DNA from: Mediterraneibacter butyricigenes
Lineage (GTDB): Bacteria > Bacillota > Clostridia > Lachnospirales > Lachnospiraceae
NCBI RefSeq assembly: GCF_003574295.1
Contig: NZ_BHGK01000001.1
Span: forward strand, 248,001 to 312,000
Direction: 5' to 3'
Length of the DNA: 64,000 nt
Below the pieces are notes generated by a model, which worked only from the letters and a program-made list of their open reading frames with translations, ran no database searches and was not told the origin of the DNA. The translations under genes and the position numbers were made by a program. This document shows, one piece after another, positions 40,504-50,939 of this stretch (position 1 is the stretch's first letter; every line of letters starts with the position of its first letter).

Positions 40504-41662
40504 TAACACGCACTCTCAAAACTCCGTCAATTCCGCAAAGTTTCTGATACAGGTCATCTGACACTTCTGCTTCTGTATCGATCATAGTGTATGCATATTC
40601 ATTTCTGCTCTTATTACTCATGATATCGATGTTGATATCCTGCTCTGCCAGAAGACCGGTGAACTGTCCCAGCATCTTTGGCTGATTCCGGTGAAGGATA
40701 GTGATTCGACTGCATCCCTTGCTCTTCACGCCCATATTGCAGTCCGGATAATTCACAGAATGCTGAATGTTTCCGTTCTCTAGAAAATCCATTACTTCAT
40801 CAACAGCCATCTTTGCACAATTGTCTTCTGATTCCTCTGTAGATGCTCCCAGATGCGGGATTACGATCGCACCTTTGACTCCTGCCAGCTCCGGAATCGG
40901 GAAGTCTGTCACATATCCTCTGATCTTTCCTGCCACCAGTGCATCTACGATTGCTTCACTGTTGACCAGAACATCTCTGGAGAAGTTCAGAACGACCACA
41001 TTTTCTTTCATCAGGCTGAGTGCATCCTTGTCGATCATATTTTTGGTGCTTTCCATTGCCGGTACATGGATCGTGATGTAATCACATTCTTTATACAATT
41101 CATCTACCGTTTTTGCATGATGGATGTTTCTGGAAAGCTTCCATGCAGCGTCTACTGATACATATGGATCATATCCGTATACATCCATTCCCAGATGGGT
41201 TGCAACATTTGCCACACGTACACCGATTGCTCCAAGACCAATGACTCCCAGTTTCTTTCCGTCAAGTTCGGTTCCTGCAAACTGTTTTTTCTGTTTCTCA
41301 GCTTTTTTGGCGATATCGCCGTCTTCTTCATTTTCTTCTACCCAGTGGATTCCCCCTACAATGTCGCGGGCTGCCAGAAGCATTCCGGCAATCACCAGCT
41401 CTTTTACACCGTTTGCATTGGCTCCTGGAGTGTTAAAGACAACGATTCCCTGCTCTGCACATTTATCCAACGGAATATTGTTGACACCGGCTCCTGCACG
41501 GGCAATTGCCTTTAACTGAGAACTGAATTCCATCTCATGCATTCCCGCACTGCGGACCAAAATAGCATCTGCATCTGCTTCATTCTCAGCAGTTGTATAA
41601 TTTTCTGTAAATCTTTCCAGACCGACTTCTGCGATCGGATTCAGGCAATGATATTTTAACAT
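40496..41662 (-). CDS. serA: D-3-phosphoglycerate dehydrogenase
   Basis: A 388-residue enzyme for the first step of serine synthesis. NAD site GVIGLGAIGVRVA (about 139-151), catalytic segments ARAGAGVNNIP, NFSRDVLVN and IPHLGASTEESE. A C-terminal ACT domain (about 315-388) suggests feedback control, probably by serine. ATG at 41662 overlaps the serC stop, so the pair is translationally coupled. The order serC-serA places the second pathway enzyme first in the operon. Confidence 0.96.
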   Translation of the reverse strand: MLKYHCLNPIAEVGLERFTENYTTAENEADADAILVRSAGMHEMEFSSQLKAIARAGAGVNNIPLDKCAEQGIVVFNTPGANANGVKELVIAGMLLAARDIVGGIHWVEENEEDGDIAKKAEKQKKQFAGTELDGKKLGVIGLGAIGVRVANVATHLGMDVYGYDPYVSVDAAWKLSRNIHHAKTVDELYKECDYITIHVPAMESTKNMIDKDALSLMKENVVVLNFSRDVLVNSEAIVDALVAGKIRGYVTDFPIPELAGVKGAIVIPHLGASTEESEDNCAKMAVDEVMDFLENGNIQHSVNYPDCNMGVKSKGCSRITILHRNQPKMLGQFTGLLAEQDINIDIMSNKSRNEYAYTMIDTEAEVSDDLYQKLCGIDGVLRVRVIA

Positions 41663-42744
41663 GGCTGATTTTCCTCCTCAAACTTCTTCATAAATGCAAC
41701 CAGTGCTTCCACACCTTCATACGGCATTGCGTTGTAGATACTTGCACGCATACCGCCTACCGTTCTGTGACCTTTCAGGTTCTCCAGACCTGCTTCTTTG
41801 GATTCTTTTACGAATTTGGCATCCAGATCCTTATCTCCTGTTACGAAAGGTACATTCATCAGAGAACGGTCTTTTTCTACAACTGTACCCTTGAACAGTT
41901 TACTCTGATCCAGGAAGTCATAGAGCAGTTTTGCTTTCTTTTCGTTGCGCTTCTGCATTTCTTCCAGACCACCCATTTTCTTCAGCCACTTGAAGACTTT
42001 TCCGCAGATATAGATTCCGTATGCCGGTGGAGTATTGTAAAGGGATTTCGCATCTGCATGTGTCTTATACTGCAGCATGGTCGGAGTTCCCGGGTATACG
42101 TCTTCTGTGATCATATCCTCGCGGATGATTGCGATCACTACACCTGCCGGTCCGATATTTTTCTGGACTCCACCGTAGATCATGGCATATTTTGTCACAT
42201 CAACAGGCTCTGACAGGAAGCAGGAGGACACATCAGCGATCAGCGGTTTGCCTTTTGTATTCGGCAATTCTTTATATTTGGTTCCGTAGATCGTATTGTT
42301 TTCACAAATGTATACATAATCTGCATCTTCAGAAATCGGAAGATCGGAACAATCCGGAATATAAGAAAATGTCTTGTCTTCGGAAGAAGCGATCTTGTTG
42401 GCCTTTCCGTATTTGGAAGCTTCCTGGAACGCTTTCTTAGCCCACTGTCCGGTCACGATATAGTCAGCCACACCGTGTTTCATAAAGTTCATCGGAATCA
42501 TGGCAAACTGCTGGGATGCGCCGCCCTGAAGGAAAAGGACTTTATAATTATCCGGAATTCCCATCAGATCACGAAGATCCTGTTCTGCCTCATTGATGAT
42601 CTCTTCGAATGCCTTGGAACGATGACTCATCTCCATTACGGACATTCCTGTTCCTTTATAATCCAACATTTCTTCTGCTGCTTCTTTCAGCACCTCTTCC
42701 GGCAATACAGCCGGTCCTGCTGAAAAGTTATACACTCTGCTCAT
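41656..42744 (-). CDS. serC: Phosphoserine aminotransferase
   Basis: A 362-residue PLP enzyme converting 3-phosphohydroxypyruvate and glutamate to phosphoserine. Start YNFSAGPAVLPEEVL, phosphate-cup region LFLQGGASQQFAM, and the PLP lysine region MIYGGVQKNIGPAGV. C-terminal LKGHRTVGGMRASIYNA. The ATG at 42744 follows GGAGGGCAAAAAG. An extended -10 element (TGGTATAGA, near 42810) could be a separate promoter, but no terminator separates it from ilvB, so read-through from leuB-ilvD-ilvB is possible. Glutamate from gltBD is its amino donor. Confidence 0.96.
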   Translation of the reverse strand: MSRVYNFSAGPAVLPEEVLKEAAEEMLDYKGTGMSVMEMSHRSKAFEEIINEAEQDLRDLMGIPDNYKVLFLQGGASQQFAMIPMNFMKHGVADYIVTGQWAKKAFQEASKYGKANKIASSEDKTFSYIPDCSDLPISEDADYVYICENNTIYGTKYKELPNTKGKPLIADVSSCFLSEPVDVTKYAMIYGGVQKNIGPAGVVIAIIREDMITEDVYPGTPTMLQYKTHADAKSLYNTPPAYGIYICGKVFKWLKKMGGLEEMQKRNEKKAKLLYDFLDQSKLFKGTVVEKDRSLMNVPFVTGDKDLDAKFVKESKEAGLENLKGHRTVGGMRASIYNAMPYEGVEALVAFMKKFEEENQPC

Positions 42745-42844
42745 CTTTTTGCCCTCCATTTCATCTTATCTCTTACCCTTGTCTGTTTTCATCTGATCTC
42801 ACAGACATTTTTCTATACCATTTTGCTGGTTTGCAAATTATTGC

Positions 42845-44530
42845 CTACTGTTCATCCTCTTCCAGATCGGATGCATCAAACGCTTCACTGATCGAACTTC
42901 CCGGTGATACCATCGGCCACACTTTATCATCGGAATCAATCTGACAGTCGATCAGCACCGGTTTTCCTAAGGTCAGCGCCTTTGCAAATGCTTTTGCAAA
43001 GCTTTCTCTGCTTTCTGCACGGATGCCGACAGCTCCCATTGCTTCTGCCATTTTCACAAAATCAACCGCATCATTTAATACCGTCTGCGAATACCGTTTT
43101 TCATAGAACAGATCCTGCCACTGGCGTACCATACCAAGTACATGGTTATTGATCACCACTTCGATCACCGGAATCTGATACCTTGCGGCTGTTGCCAGCT
43201 CATTCATATTCATACGCAGGCAACCGTCTCCCGCAATATTGACCACAACCTTATCCGGATTGCCGCATTTTGCTCCGATCGCAGCCCCAAGACCATATCC
43301 CATCGTACCCAGTCCTCCGGAGGTCAGAAGGGTTCTCGGCTTTGTATATTTATAATACTGAGCCGCCCACATCTGGTGCTGTCCTACTTCTGTGGAGATC
43401 ACTGCCTCTCCCTTTGTCTGACGGTAGATTTCTTCGATAATATAAGGTCCTGTCAGTCCTTCCTGCGGATAACGCATCGGATAGGCTGATTTGTAGCCCA
43501 TGATCCGGTCGATCCACTCTTTATGATCCTGTTGCGACAGGATTTCATTCATCTTCTTTAAAGATTCTTTCAGATCTCCTGTCACTCCCGCATTGATCAT
43601 GATATTTTTATCCATCTCTGCCGGATCCACATCAAACTGAAGGATCTTTGCATGGTGTGCAAATTTCTTGGCATTTCCGGTCACTCGATCACTGAATCTG
43701 GCTCCCAGAACTATTAGAAGATCACATTCACTGACCCCGAAATTGGATGTTTTGGTTCCATGCATTCCCAGCATTCCGGTATAAAGCTCATCCGTTCCCG
43801 GAAAAGCGCCTTTTCCCATCAGGGAATCGCAGACCGGTGCATCCAGGAGTTTTACAAAGCTTCGAACCTCTTCGCTGGCATCGGCAAGGACAGCTCCGCC
43901 GCCCACAAAGACGTAAGGACGTTTTGCCTTTTTGATCATCTCCAGCGCAACCTGAAGTTCTTCTGCTGAAACCGCCTCCGGATCCGGAAGAATCGGATCG
44001 ATCTTCACCGGTTTGTATTCTGTTTTATTTGAGGTCACATCTTTGGTAATATCGATCAGTACCGGTCCCGGTCTTCCGCTCTTTGCGATCCGGAAGGATT
44101 TCCGGATAACCGTAGCCAGTTCTTTGATATCTTTTACAATATAATTATGCTTGGTGATCGGCTGAGTAATACCCGTAATATCTACTTCCTGGAAACTGTC
44201 CTTTCCAAGCAGCGGAAGGGTAACGTTACAGGTGATCGCCACCATCGGAATGGAATCCATATAAGCCGTTGCGATTCCGGTGACAAGGTTGGTTGCCCCC
44301 GGTCCGCTGGTTGCCAGACACACTCCGATTTTTCCGGTAGATCTTGCATACCCATCTGCCGCATGAGCCGCTCCCTGTTCGTGGGAGGTCAGGATATGCG
44401 TGATCTCATCCTGATGTTTATATAATGCGTCGTATACGTTCAAAATCGCACCGCCCGGATATCCGAATACGGTATCCACGCCCTGTTCTTTCAGACATTC
44501 TACAACGATCTCTGCTCCGCTTAAGTGCAT
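42845..44530 (-). CDS. ilvB: Acetolactate synthase large subunit
   Basis: A 561-residue thiamine diphosphate enzyme for the first common step of branched-chain amino acid synthesis. The cofactor-activating Glu is in THILTSHEQGAAHAADGYAR, the FAD region is near LGMHGTKTSNF, and the ThDP motif is NIAGDGCLRMNMNELATA with the closing NNHVLGMVRQWQ. No small regulatory subunit (ilvN) lies next to it in the window. ATG at 44530, 27 bases after ilvD. Part of leuB-ilvD-ilvB. Confidence 0.95.
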   Translation of the reverse strand: MHLSGAEIVVECLKEQGVDTVFGYPGGAILNVYDALYKHQDEITHILTSHEQGAAHAADGYARSTGKIGVCLATSGPGATNLVTGIATAYMDSIPMVAITCNVTLPLLGKDSFQEVDITGITQPITKHNYIVKDIKELATVIRKSFRIAKSGRPGPVLIDITKDVTSNKTEYKPVKIDPILPDPEAVSAEELQVALEMIKKAKRPYVFVGGGAVLADASEEVRSFVKLLDAPVCDSLMGKGAFPGTDELYTGMLGMHGTKTSNFGVSECDLLIVLGARFSDRVTGNAKKFAHHAKILQFDVDPAEMDKNIMINAGVTGDLKESLKKMNEILSQQDHKEWIDRIMGYKSAYPMRYPQEGLTGPYIIEEIYRQTKGEAVISTEVGQHQMWAAQYYKYTKPRTLLTSGGLGTMGYGLGAAIGAKCGNPDKVVVNIAGDGCLRMNMNELATAARYQIPVIEVVINNHVLGMVRQWQDLFYEKRYSQTVLNDAVDFVKMAEAMGAVGIRAESRESFAKAFAKALTLGKPVLIDCQIDSDDKVWPMVSPGSSISEAFDASDLEEDEQ

Positions 44531-44557
44531 TGTACTTTTCCTCCAAAAAACCTGTAT

Positions 44558-46234
44558 TTATGAATTTTTTCCAGGAACTTCCAGTACTGCTCCGCGGTTT
44601 CCTGAGGTAACCATCGCTGCATAACGAGCCAGATATCCGCTGGTGATCTTCGGTTCTCTCGGCTGCCATTTTGCCTTTCTTGCTGCCAGTTCTTCCTCAG
44701 AAAGTTTTACATTTAATGTCAGTTCCGGAATATTGATCTGGATGATATCGCCTTCCTCCAGAAGTGCAATCGGTCCTCCTACTGCTGCTTCCGGTGAAAC
44801 GTGTCCGATCGCAGCTCCTCTGGATGCTCCGCTGAAACGTCCGTCTGTGATCAGTGCAACGGTAGATCCCAGACCGTATCCTGCGATTGCAGAAGTCGGA
44901 TTCAGCATCTCTCTCATACCCGGTCCGCCTTTTGGTCCCTCGTAACGGATGACGATAACATCTCCCGGATGGATCTGGCCGGTCTTGATTGCATTGGTTG
45001 CATCCTCATCACTCTCGAAAATACGGGCAGGTCCTTCATGTACCAGCATCTCTGCCACTACTGCGGAACGTTTTACTACACTTCCGTCCGGTGCCAGATT
45101 TCCTTTCAGAACTGCCAGGCCGCCGGTCGGTGTATACGGATTGTCGATCGGACGGATGACTTCCGGATTCTTATTTTCACATCCGGCGATATTTTCGCCG
45201 ACTGTCTTACCGGTTACGGTCATGCAGTCTTTATGGATCAGACCAAGCTTATCCAGTTCATTCATGACTGCGTAAACGCCGCCTGCTTCGTTGAGTTCTT
45301 CGATATATGTATATCCTGCCGGTGCCAGATGACACAGGTTCGGAGTCTTCTCACTGATTTCATTTGCATAGCTGATATCAAAATCCATTCCGATTTCATG
45401 AGCGATTGCCGGAATATGCAGCATACTGTTGGTAGAACATCCCAGTGCCATGTCTACGGTCAGTGCATTGCGGATCGCATCTTCTGTCATAATGTCTCTC
45501 GGACGGATGTTGTTCTTTACCAGTTCCATGATCTGCATACCTGCATGTTTTGCAAGCTGGATTCTTGCAGAGTATACGGCCGGAATGGTTCCGTTTCCTT
45601 TTAATCCCATTCCCAGAACTTCTGTCAGGCAGTTCATACTGTTTGCGGTATACATACCGGAACAGGAACCGCAGGTCGGACATACTTTATTTTCAAATTC
45701 ACAGACATCTTCTTCTGTCATCTTTCCTGCCGCATAGGATCCGACTGCCTCGAACATGCTGGAAAGACTTCTCTTTTCTCCTTTTACATGTCCTGCAAGC
45801 ATGGGACCGCCGCTGACAAAGATTGTCGGAATGTTCAGTCTGGCTGCTGCCATCAGAAGTCCCGGTACATTCTTGTCACAGTTCGGGATCATAACCAGTC
45901 CGTCGAACTGATGTGCTATTGCCATTGCTTCTGTGGAATCTGCGATCAGTTCTCTTGTAACCAGAGAATACTTCATACCCACGTGTCCCATGGCGATTCC
46001 GTCACAGACAGCGATCGCCGGGAACATCACCGGAGTTCCTCCTGCCATTGCAACACCAAGTTTTACGGCTTCTGTAATTTTATCCAGGTTCATATGTCCC
46101 GGTACGATTTCATTATAGGAACTTACCACACCGATCAGAGGTCTTGACAGTTCTTCCGGTGTCATTCCCAATGCATTGAACAAAGATCGATGGGGTGCCT
46201 GCTGCATTCCTGTTTTTACGGTATCACTTCTCAT
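44558..46234 (-). CDS. ilvD: Dihydroxy-acid dehydratase
   Basis: A 558-residue iron-sulfur dehydratase of valine/isoleucine synthesis. Cluster cysteines are seen in [29 protein letters not shown], and near GCSTNSMLH. The C-terminal [21 protein letters not shown] is diagnostic. ATG at 46234, 23 bases after the leuB stop. Middle gene of the operon. Confidence 0.97.
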   Translation of the reverse strand: MRSDTVKTGMQQAPHRSLFNALGMTPEELSRPLIGVVSSYNEIVPGHMNLDKITEAVKLGVAMAGGTPVMFPAIAVCDGIAMGHVGMKYSLVTRELIADSTEAMAIAHQFDGLVMIPNCDKNVPGLLMAAARLNIPTIFVSGGPMLAGHVKGEKRSLSSMFEAVGSYAAGKMTEEDVCEFENKVCPTCGSCSGMYTANSMNCLTEVLGMGLKGNGTIPAVYSARIQLAKHAGMQIMELVKNNIRPRDIMTEDAIRNALTVDMALGCSTNSMLHIPAIAHEIGMDFDISYANEISEKTPNLCHLAPAGYTYIEELNEAGGVYAVMNELDKLGLIHKDCMTVTGKTVGENIAGCENKNPEVIRPIDNPYTPTGGLAVLKGNLAPDGSVVKRSAVVAEMLVHEGPARIFESDEDATNAIKTGQIHPGDVIVIRYEGPKGGPGMREMLNPTSAIAGYGLGSTVALITDGRFSGASRGAAIGHVSPEAAVGGPIALLEEGDIIQINIPELTLNVKLSEEELAARKAKWQPREPKITSGYLARYAAMVTSGNRGAVLEVPGKNS

Positions 46235-46257
46235 AACATTTTCCTTCTTTCCTGTAT

Positions 46258-47346
46258 TTATTTAGAAATTCTCTCGCAGATCAGATCTCCCATCTCGGAA
46301 GTTGAAACCTGCTGTTTTCCTTCTGACATAATATCTCCGGTACGGTATCCGTCTTTCAATACCTGTGTCACTGCCTGCTCGATTGCATCTGCTTCTGCAT
46401 CTCTGTCAAAGGAGAATCGAAGCATCATTGCTGCGGAAAGGATGGTTGCGATCGGATTTGCAATATTTTTTCCTGCGATATCCGGTGCGGAACCGCCGCT
46501 CGGCTCATACAGACCGAATTTTGTCTCATTCAGACTTGCAGATGCCAGCATACCGATGGAACCGGTTACCATACTTGCCTCATCGGAAAGAATATCCCCA
46601 AACATATTCTCTGTCAGGACCACATCAAACTGTTTCGGATCTCTGACTAACTGCATGGCGCAGTTATCTACCAGCATATGTTCCAGTGTCACATCCGGAT
46701 AATCCCTTGCGACTTCCTCCACTACTTTTCTCCAGAGTCTGGAAGAATCCAGAACATTGGCTTTATCGACACTCGTCACCTTTTTGCGACGTTTTCTTGC
46801 AATATCAAATCCGCGTTTTGCAATCCGGCGGATCTCGTTTTCATTATAAGTCAGCTCATCAATAGCTGTTACGACTCCGTCTACTTCCACAGTCTTTCTC
46901 TGTCCGAAATAAAGACCGCCTGTCAGCTCTCTCATAATCATCAGGTCAAATCCGCCTTCTGTGATCTCTTCTTTCAGCGGGCATGCACCTTTCAGTTCTT
47001 CATATAATACTGCCGGTCTTAAGTTGGCAAAAAGATTTAATGCCTTACGGATTGCAAGAAGTCCTGCCTCCGGGCGTTTGGAAGGCTCTAACTGATACCA
47101 CGGGGAAGTCTTTGCATCTCCGCCGATCGATCCCATGAGAACTGCCTCGCACTGTTTCGCTTTTTCGATGGTTTCATCCGTCAGAGGAACTCCATGCACA
47201 TCAATGGATGCTCCCCCCAGAAGAAGCTGTTCATAATCACAGGAAAATCCAAACACTTCTCCTGTTTTATCAAGGACTTTCATTGCCTCCGTCACGATCT
47301 CAGGTCCGATTCCATCTCCCTTGATCACACCAATTTTCAAACTCAT
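46258..47346 (-). CDS. leuB: 3-isopropylmalate dehydrogenase
   Basis: A 362-residue decarboxylating dehydrogenase of leucine synthesis. Motifs [44 protein letters not shown], and [15 protein letters not shown] are present. The ATG at 47346 follows GGAGAGAG; a frame extension of 12 codons upstream is not supported. First gene of leuB-ilvD-ilvB, with a promoter 60 bases upstream. Other leucine genes (leuA, leuC, leuD) are not nearby. Confidence 0.96.
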   Translation of the reverse strand: MSLKIGVIKGDGIGPEIVTEAMKVLDKTGEVFGFSCDYEQLLLGGASIDVHGVPLTDETIEKAKQCEAVLMGSIGGDAKTSPWYQLEPSKRPEAGLLAIRKALNLFANLRPAVLYEELKGACPLKEEITEGGFDLMIMRELTGGLYFGQRKTVEVDGVVTAIDELTYNENEIRRIAKRGFDIARKRRKKVTSVDKANVLDSSRLWRKVVEEVARDYPDVTLEHMLVDNCAMQLVRDPKQFDVVLTENMFGDILSDEASMVTGSIGMLASASLNETKFGLYEPSGGSAPDIAGKNIANPIATILSAAMMLRFSFDRDAEADAIEQAVTQVLKDGYRTGDIMSEGKQQVSTSEMGDLICERISK

Positions 47347-47406
47347 CTCTCTCCATCCTTCCTGTATGTAATCAAACTGCATTTTTATGCATTTGAATAT
47401 TTCTCA

Positions 47407-47435
47407 ATATTACCGCATTTTTTTTCACGTTTCAA
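47407..47435 (-). promoter_or_regulatory. Promoter of leuB-ilvD-ilvB
   Basis: -35 TTGAAA (47430-47435), 17-base spacer, -10 TAATAT (47407-47412). The leader is about 55 bases, too short for a T-box or leader-peptide attenuator. Confidence 0.8.
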
Positions 47436-47476
47436 CCTTTTTCCCCATCTGTTGTTAAAATCACTCTTTAAGTACG

Positions 47477-47503
47477 CAAAAACGCTTCCTTTCGGAAGCG
47501 CTT
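47477..47503 (-). terminator. Terminator after yajC
   Basis: AAGCGCTTCC-GAAA-GGAAGCGTT forms a GNRA-looped stem followed by UUUU on the minus strand, 14 bases after the yajC stop. Confidence 0.9.
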
Positions 47504-47516
47504 AAAACGTTGTTAT

Positions 47517-47816
47517 TTACTCAGCATTGGGTTTCTCAATCTGTGCAATTGCAGCTTTCTGCATCGGGATACGACAATTCTTATTGCTTCCAAATTCTAC
47601 GATGACATCTTCATCTGTAATATCAATGATCACACCATAGAATCCGCTTGTCGTCAATACGGTATCTCCGATTGCCATTTCTGATAACATAGACTGCACT
47701 CTCTTCTGTTCCTTCTTCTGCGGACGGAGCATGAAGAAATATAATCCACCGATCAGTACCACATAGACGATGATGATCACTGCGTTATCCGCAGCAGCAC
47801 CTAACATACCTAACAT
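47517..47816 (-). CDS. yajC: Preprotein translocase subunit YajC
   Basis: A 99-residue single-pass membrane protein associated with the SecDF part of the translocase. The membrane helix is about residues 11-30, followed by FFMLRPQKKEQKR, then AIGDTVLTTSGFYGVIIDI, both diagnostic. ATG at 47816. Follows tgt after 53 bases, the usual tgt-yajC pairing. Ends at a strong terminator. Confidence 0.95.
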   Translation of the reverse strand: MLGMLGAAADNAVIIIVYVVLIGGLYFFMLRPQKKEQKRVQSMLSEMAIGDTVLTTSGFYGVIIDITDEDVIVEFGSNKNCRIPMQKAAIAQIEKPNAE

Positions 47817-47869
47817 TTTCTTTCCTCCTAAATGTACTATTTATATGATACACAACTTTCAGCAATACT

Positions 47870-48994
47870 TCAAGACATTTTGCTGATTTTTTCTTTCTTA
47901 TATTCCTGAAAACATCCCTGATCCAGGGCATCTCGTATTTCTTCCATCATCGTATTATAGAAATACAGATTATGAAGCACACATAAACGCATTCCCAGCA
48001 TCTCTTTTGCTTTCAGCAAATGTCGGATATAGGCTCTGCTGTAACTTCGGCATGCCGGACACTGGCACCCTTCCTCGATCGGACGGTCGTCCAGTTCATA
48101 TTTGGCATTAAACAGATTCAGTTTGCCGTGGTTGGTATAGACATGTCCGTGTCTTCCGTTGCGGCTCGGATAAACACAGTCGAAGAAATCCACACCACGA
48201 TCCACTGCTTCCAGAATATTTACCGGAGTTCCAACTCCCATTAGATAGGTCGGTTTATTCTCCGGAAGATAAGGAACAACTTCATCCAGAATGTGATACA
48301 TCTCTTCGTGTGTCTCGCCTACTGCAAGTCCGCCTACCGCATAACCGTCCAGATCCAGTTCCGTGATTCGCTTAGCATGCTCGATCCGGATATCGGCATA
48401 AATTCCGCCCTGATTGATTCCAAACAGCATCTGATGCGGATTGATGGTATCTTCCAACTGATTCAGACGATTCATTTCTTTTTTACAACGTTCCAGCCAC
48501 CTCACGGTCCGATCCACAGAATTCTGAATGTAGGAACGTTCCGCCACACTGGATGGACACTCATCGAACGCCATAGCGATCGTAGAGCCAAGATTCGACT
48601 GAATCTGCATGCTCTCTTCCGGACCCATGAAGATTCGATGTCCGTCTATATGAGACTGGAAAGTTACGCCCTCTTCTCTGATCTTGCGAAGTCCTGCCAG
48701 AGAAAACACCTGAAATCCACCCGAATCAGTCAGGATCGGTTTGTCCCAATTCATAAATTTGTGAAGACCGCCCAACTGTTTTACAATCTTGTCTCCCGGT
48801 CTGACATGCAGATGATAGGTGTTGGAAAGTTCCACCTGCGTCTTGATCTGTCTTAAATCATCGGTAGAAACCGCACCCTTGATCGCGGCCGTGGTTCCCA
48901 CATTCATGAATACAGGGGTCTCAATGACCCCATGTACTGTTTCAAGCCGTCCCCGCTTGGCGCGGCCTTCTTTTTTTATTAACTGATATGCCAT
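47870..48994 (-). CDS. tgt: tRNA-guanine transglycosylase
   Basis: A 374-residue enzyme inserting queuine precursor (preQ1) at tRNA position 34. Catalytic Asp90 in ILTDSGGFQVFS, second Asp in DFFDCVYPSRNGRHG, substrate segment GGLAVGETHEEM, and zinc ligands CQCPACRSYSRAYIRHL. ATG at 48994. It starts 20 bases after the transpeptidase gene upstream, so it may share that transcript. queA is not in the window. Confidence 0.97.
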   Translation of the reverse strand: MAYQLIKKEGRAKRGRLETVHGVIETPVFMNVGTTAAIKGAVSTDDLRQIKTQVELSNTYHLHVRPGDKIVKQLGGLHKFMNWDKPILTDSGGFQVFSLAGLRKIREEGVTFQSHIDGHRIFMGPEESMQIQSNLGSTIAMAFDECPSSVAERSYIQNSVDRTVRWLERCKKEMNRLNQLEDTINPHQMLFGINQGGIYADIRIEHAKRITELDLDGYAVGGLAVGETHEEMYHILDEVVPYLPENKPTYLMGVGTPVNILEAVDRGVDFFDCVYPSRNGRHGHVYTNHGKLNLFNAKYELDDRPIEEGCQCPACRSYSRAYIRHLLKAKEMLGMRLCVLHNLYFYNTMMEEIRDALDQGCFQEYKKEKISKMS

Positions 48995-49014
48995 ATTTTT
49001 CTACACTTTCTTCT

Positions 49015-50775
49015 TTAATAATGCATGATGACCGGTGTACCTACTTCCACCAGATCATAGAGCGTTGCCACATCGCTGTATGCCATATTGATACATCCGT
49101 GGGAGCCATTGGTCTGATATCTTGTTCCTCCGAAATATGGCTGCCAGGTTGCATCGTGGAACCCAACTCCTGTCCAGGTCACACGAAGCCAGTAGCTGAC
49201 CGGTGTCTCATAGGTATAGGTTCCGTCTGGTTTTTTCTCGCCACGCAAGGTCTTGTTCCGTTTCTTTTCCAGAATACTGTATACCCCCTGAGGAGTCTGT
49301 CGCTCTGGTGTCGGAAGTCCAGTTACCACATCGGTTTCAAAGGAAACCGCTCCACCGGATACTACCCACATATGTTGGGCTGTTAAATCCACTTCAATAT
49401 AAGTATTGCCCCACTCTGCACCGTCATGACTGGCTGCAGTCTGTGCATAAGCCGGTTCTCTGCTGACTACTTCGCCTGTCTGGATGCTGTTGATCAGATT
49501 CTGGGCTTCCGTTGCCTCATCAATTGACCATCCGTAAGTACCGCCACTGACTTCTGCCGTCTTCCCGTTCGGTGCCGTGATAGACTTTTTCTTGCCGATG
49601 GTGTCATATTTCTGACCGAAGTCCTTCATATACTGGGTCACCGCATCGGTATTAAAGGTCACATTCATATTCTCATCATAGGTCAGCCAGGTGGAAATCA
49701 ACGCCTTATCTACCACTTCGTTGGTCGATCCCATGGTATATGTAATACTTGCCTTGCAATACTCGTTCATGGTATCGCAAGCCGCCTGTACTTCTTTTGA
49801 TTCTGACGTATATTTCGGCAATGCATAACATTTCTCTTCTTCCATATTTAAGGTAGACTGAAATCCTGCAATCGCATCATGAATCTTCTGGTTCAGGACA
49901 TCCTGATCCACCTTATTGCCCAGCACTTCCGGCTCTACCACAAATTCGTTGCCGTCAAATTTCGGATAAGCAGACTGTGGTTCTGTCTGTTCTACCTCAC
50001 TGATACATTTCAGTTGCTGAATCTTCTCGTTCAATGCATCCTTGTCATAAGATACATCTACCTTGATATCTGCACTGGACGGTTTAAAAAAGGCCTGCGG
50101 CCAGAGAAATGCATTCTGACTCTTCAGCGCTTTCTCGATACTGTCATTCTTCTTATATGTGAGGGAAATGTCGCTGCCGGAAATCGTCTCTTTGACTCCG
50201 TCCTTCTCTTCTACCGTCAGAGCGTATCCTTTCACCTGACTTTTGATACTGTTTTCCACTGCTGATACGGATTTCATGGAAAACGGCATCTCATTGATCT
50301 CCGTTCCATAGTAAAAATGGCTGGAGAAGAATGCACATCCTCCCAGATAAATCAGTGCGATCACTCCGACCACACATCCCAGTACGATTCCAACTTTTTT
50401 CAAGGCTTTGCCCTTTTTCTTTGTCTTTAGTTCCGTTCTCTCTTCTCCCAGATCGTCAGACACAGATATCCCAGAATCATCCAGATCCCACTTAACCGGC
50501 TCAGAAATTTCAACTGGTGCTTTGTGCTTTTTTCCGCCTGACGGATGAGTCTTCTTGTGCTCTTCTCCCACTGCTTTTCCAGTTTCATGATCTGCCGTGC
50601 GCTTTTTGCGAGCTGGCTCTTTTTGCGCAGTGCCGGTTGTTTTTTTCTTTTTATGTTCAACGGTAGATGGATGTTCCGGATTTGGTCTGCGTTTCTTCTG
50701 TGTTGATTTTGCATGTCCGGTCCTCTCCTTTCCCTGCTGCTCCTTTTCAGTCGTTTTTTTCTCCTGATCACTCAT
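49015..50775 (-). CDS. Membrane-anchored L,D-transpeptidase (YkuD) with PG-binding-4 repeats
   Basis: A 586-residue protein. The cytoplasmic N-terminus (1-126) is long, basic and low in complexity. One membrane segment lies at about 128-150. Two extracellular PG_binding_4-like modules follow (about 160-425). The C-terminal YkuD domain has IEVDLTAQHMWVVSGG, TPQGVYSI, and the catalytic NGSHGCINM (Cys about 563, His two before). It makes 3-3 cross-links in peptidoglycan, which penicillins usually do not block. ATG at 50775 with GGGG eight bases upstream. Divergent from aroC. Confidence 0.94.
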   Translation of the reverse strand: MSDQEKKTTEKEQQGKERTGHAKSTQKKRRPNPEHPSTVEHKKKKTTGTAQKEPARKKRTADHETGKAVGEEHKKTHPSGGKKHKAPVEISEPVKWDLDDSGISVSDDLGEERTELKTKKKGKALKKVGIVLGCVVGVIALIYLGGCAFFSSHFYYGTEINEMPFSMKSVSAVENSIKSQVKGYALTVEEKDGVKETISGSDISLTYKKNDSIEKALKSQNAFLWPQAFFKPSSADIKVDVSYDKDALNEKIQQLKCISEVEQTEPQSAYPKFDGNEFVVEPEVLGNKVDQDVLNQKIHDAIAGFQSTLNMEEEKCYALPKYTSESKEVQAACDTMNEYCKASITYTMGSTNEVVDKALISTWLTYDENMNVTFNTDAVTQYMKDFGQKYDTIGKKKSITAPNGKTAEVSGGTYGWSIDEATEAQNLINSIQTGEVVSREPAYAQTAASHDGAEWGNTYIEVDLTAQHMWVVSGGAVSFETDVVTGLPTPERQTPQGVYSILEKKRNKTLRGEKKPDGTYTYETPVSYWLRVTWTGVGFHDATWQPYFGGTRYQTNGSHGCINMAYSDVATLYDLVEVGTPVIMHY

Positions 50776-50814
50776 ATTACTAACCCCTTTTTTTCACACA
50801 TTACGTCTCCGTTC

Positions 50815-50843
50815 ATTATAATATGGTTCCTTTAAAAAGTACA
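50815..50843 (-). promoter_or_regulatory. Promoter of the L,D-transpeptidase gene
   Basis: -10 TATAAT (50815-50820) with a 17-base spacer to a weak -35 TGTACT (50838-50843). Confidence 0.55.
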
Positions 50844-50865
50844 GTGCAAAAATCTTAATTTTAGA

Positions 50866-50894
50866 TTGCCAGTTTTCTGAACATCTTTTATAAT
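50866..50894 (+). promoter_or_regulatory. Promoter of aroC-potABCD
   Basis: -35 TTGCCA (50866-50871), 17-base spacer, -10 TATAAT (50889-50894). Confidence 0.85.
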
Positions 50895-50939
50895 AAATTC
50901 TATGTGTAACTGTTAATTTTTCCTAAAGGAGTGACCAAA

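Noticed and set aside
47347-47516. T-box or leader-peptide attenuator before leuB
   Set aside because: The leader from the mapped promoter is only about 55 bases and the only terminator there belongs to yajC.
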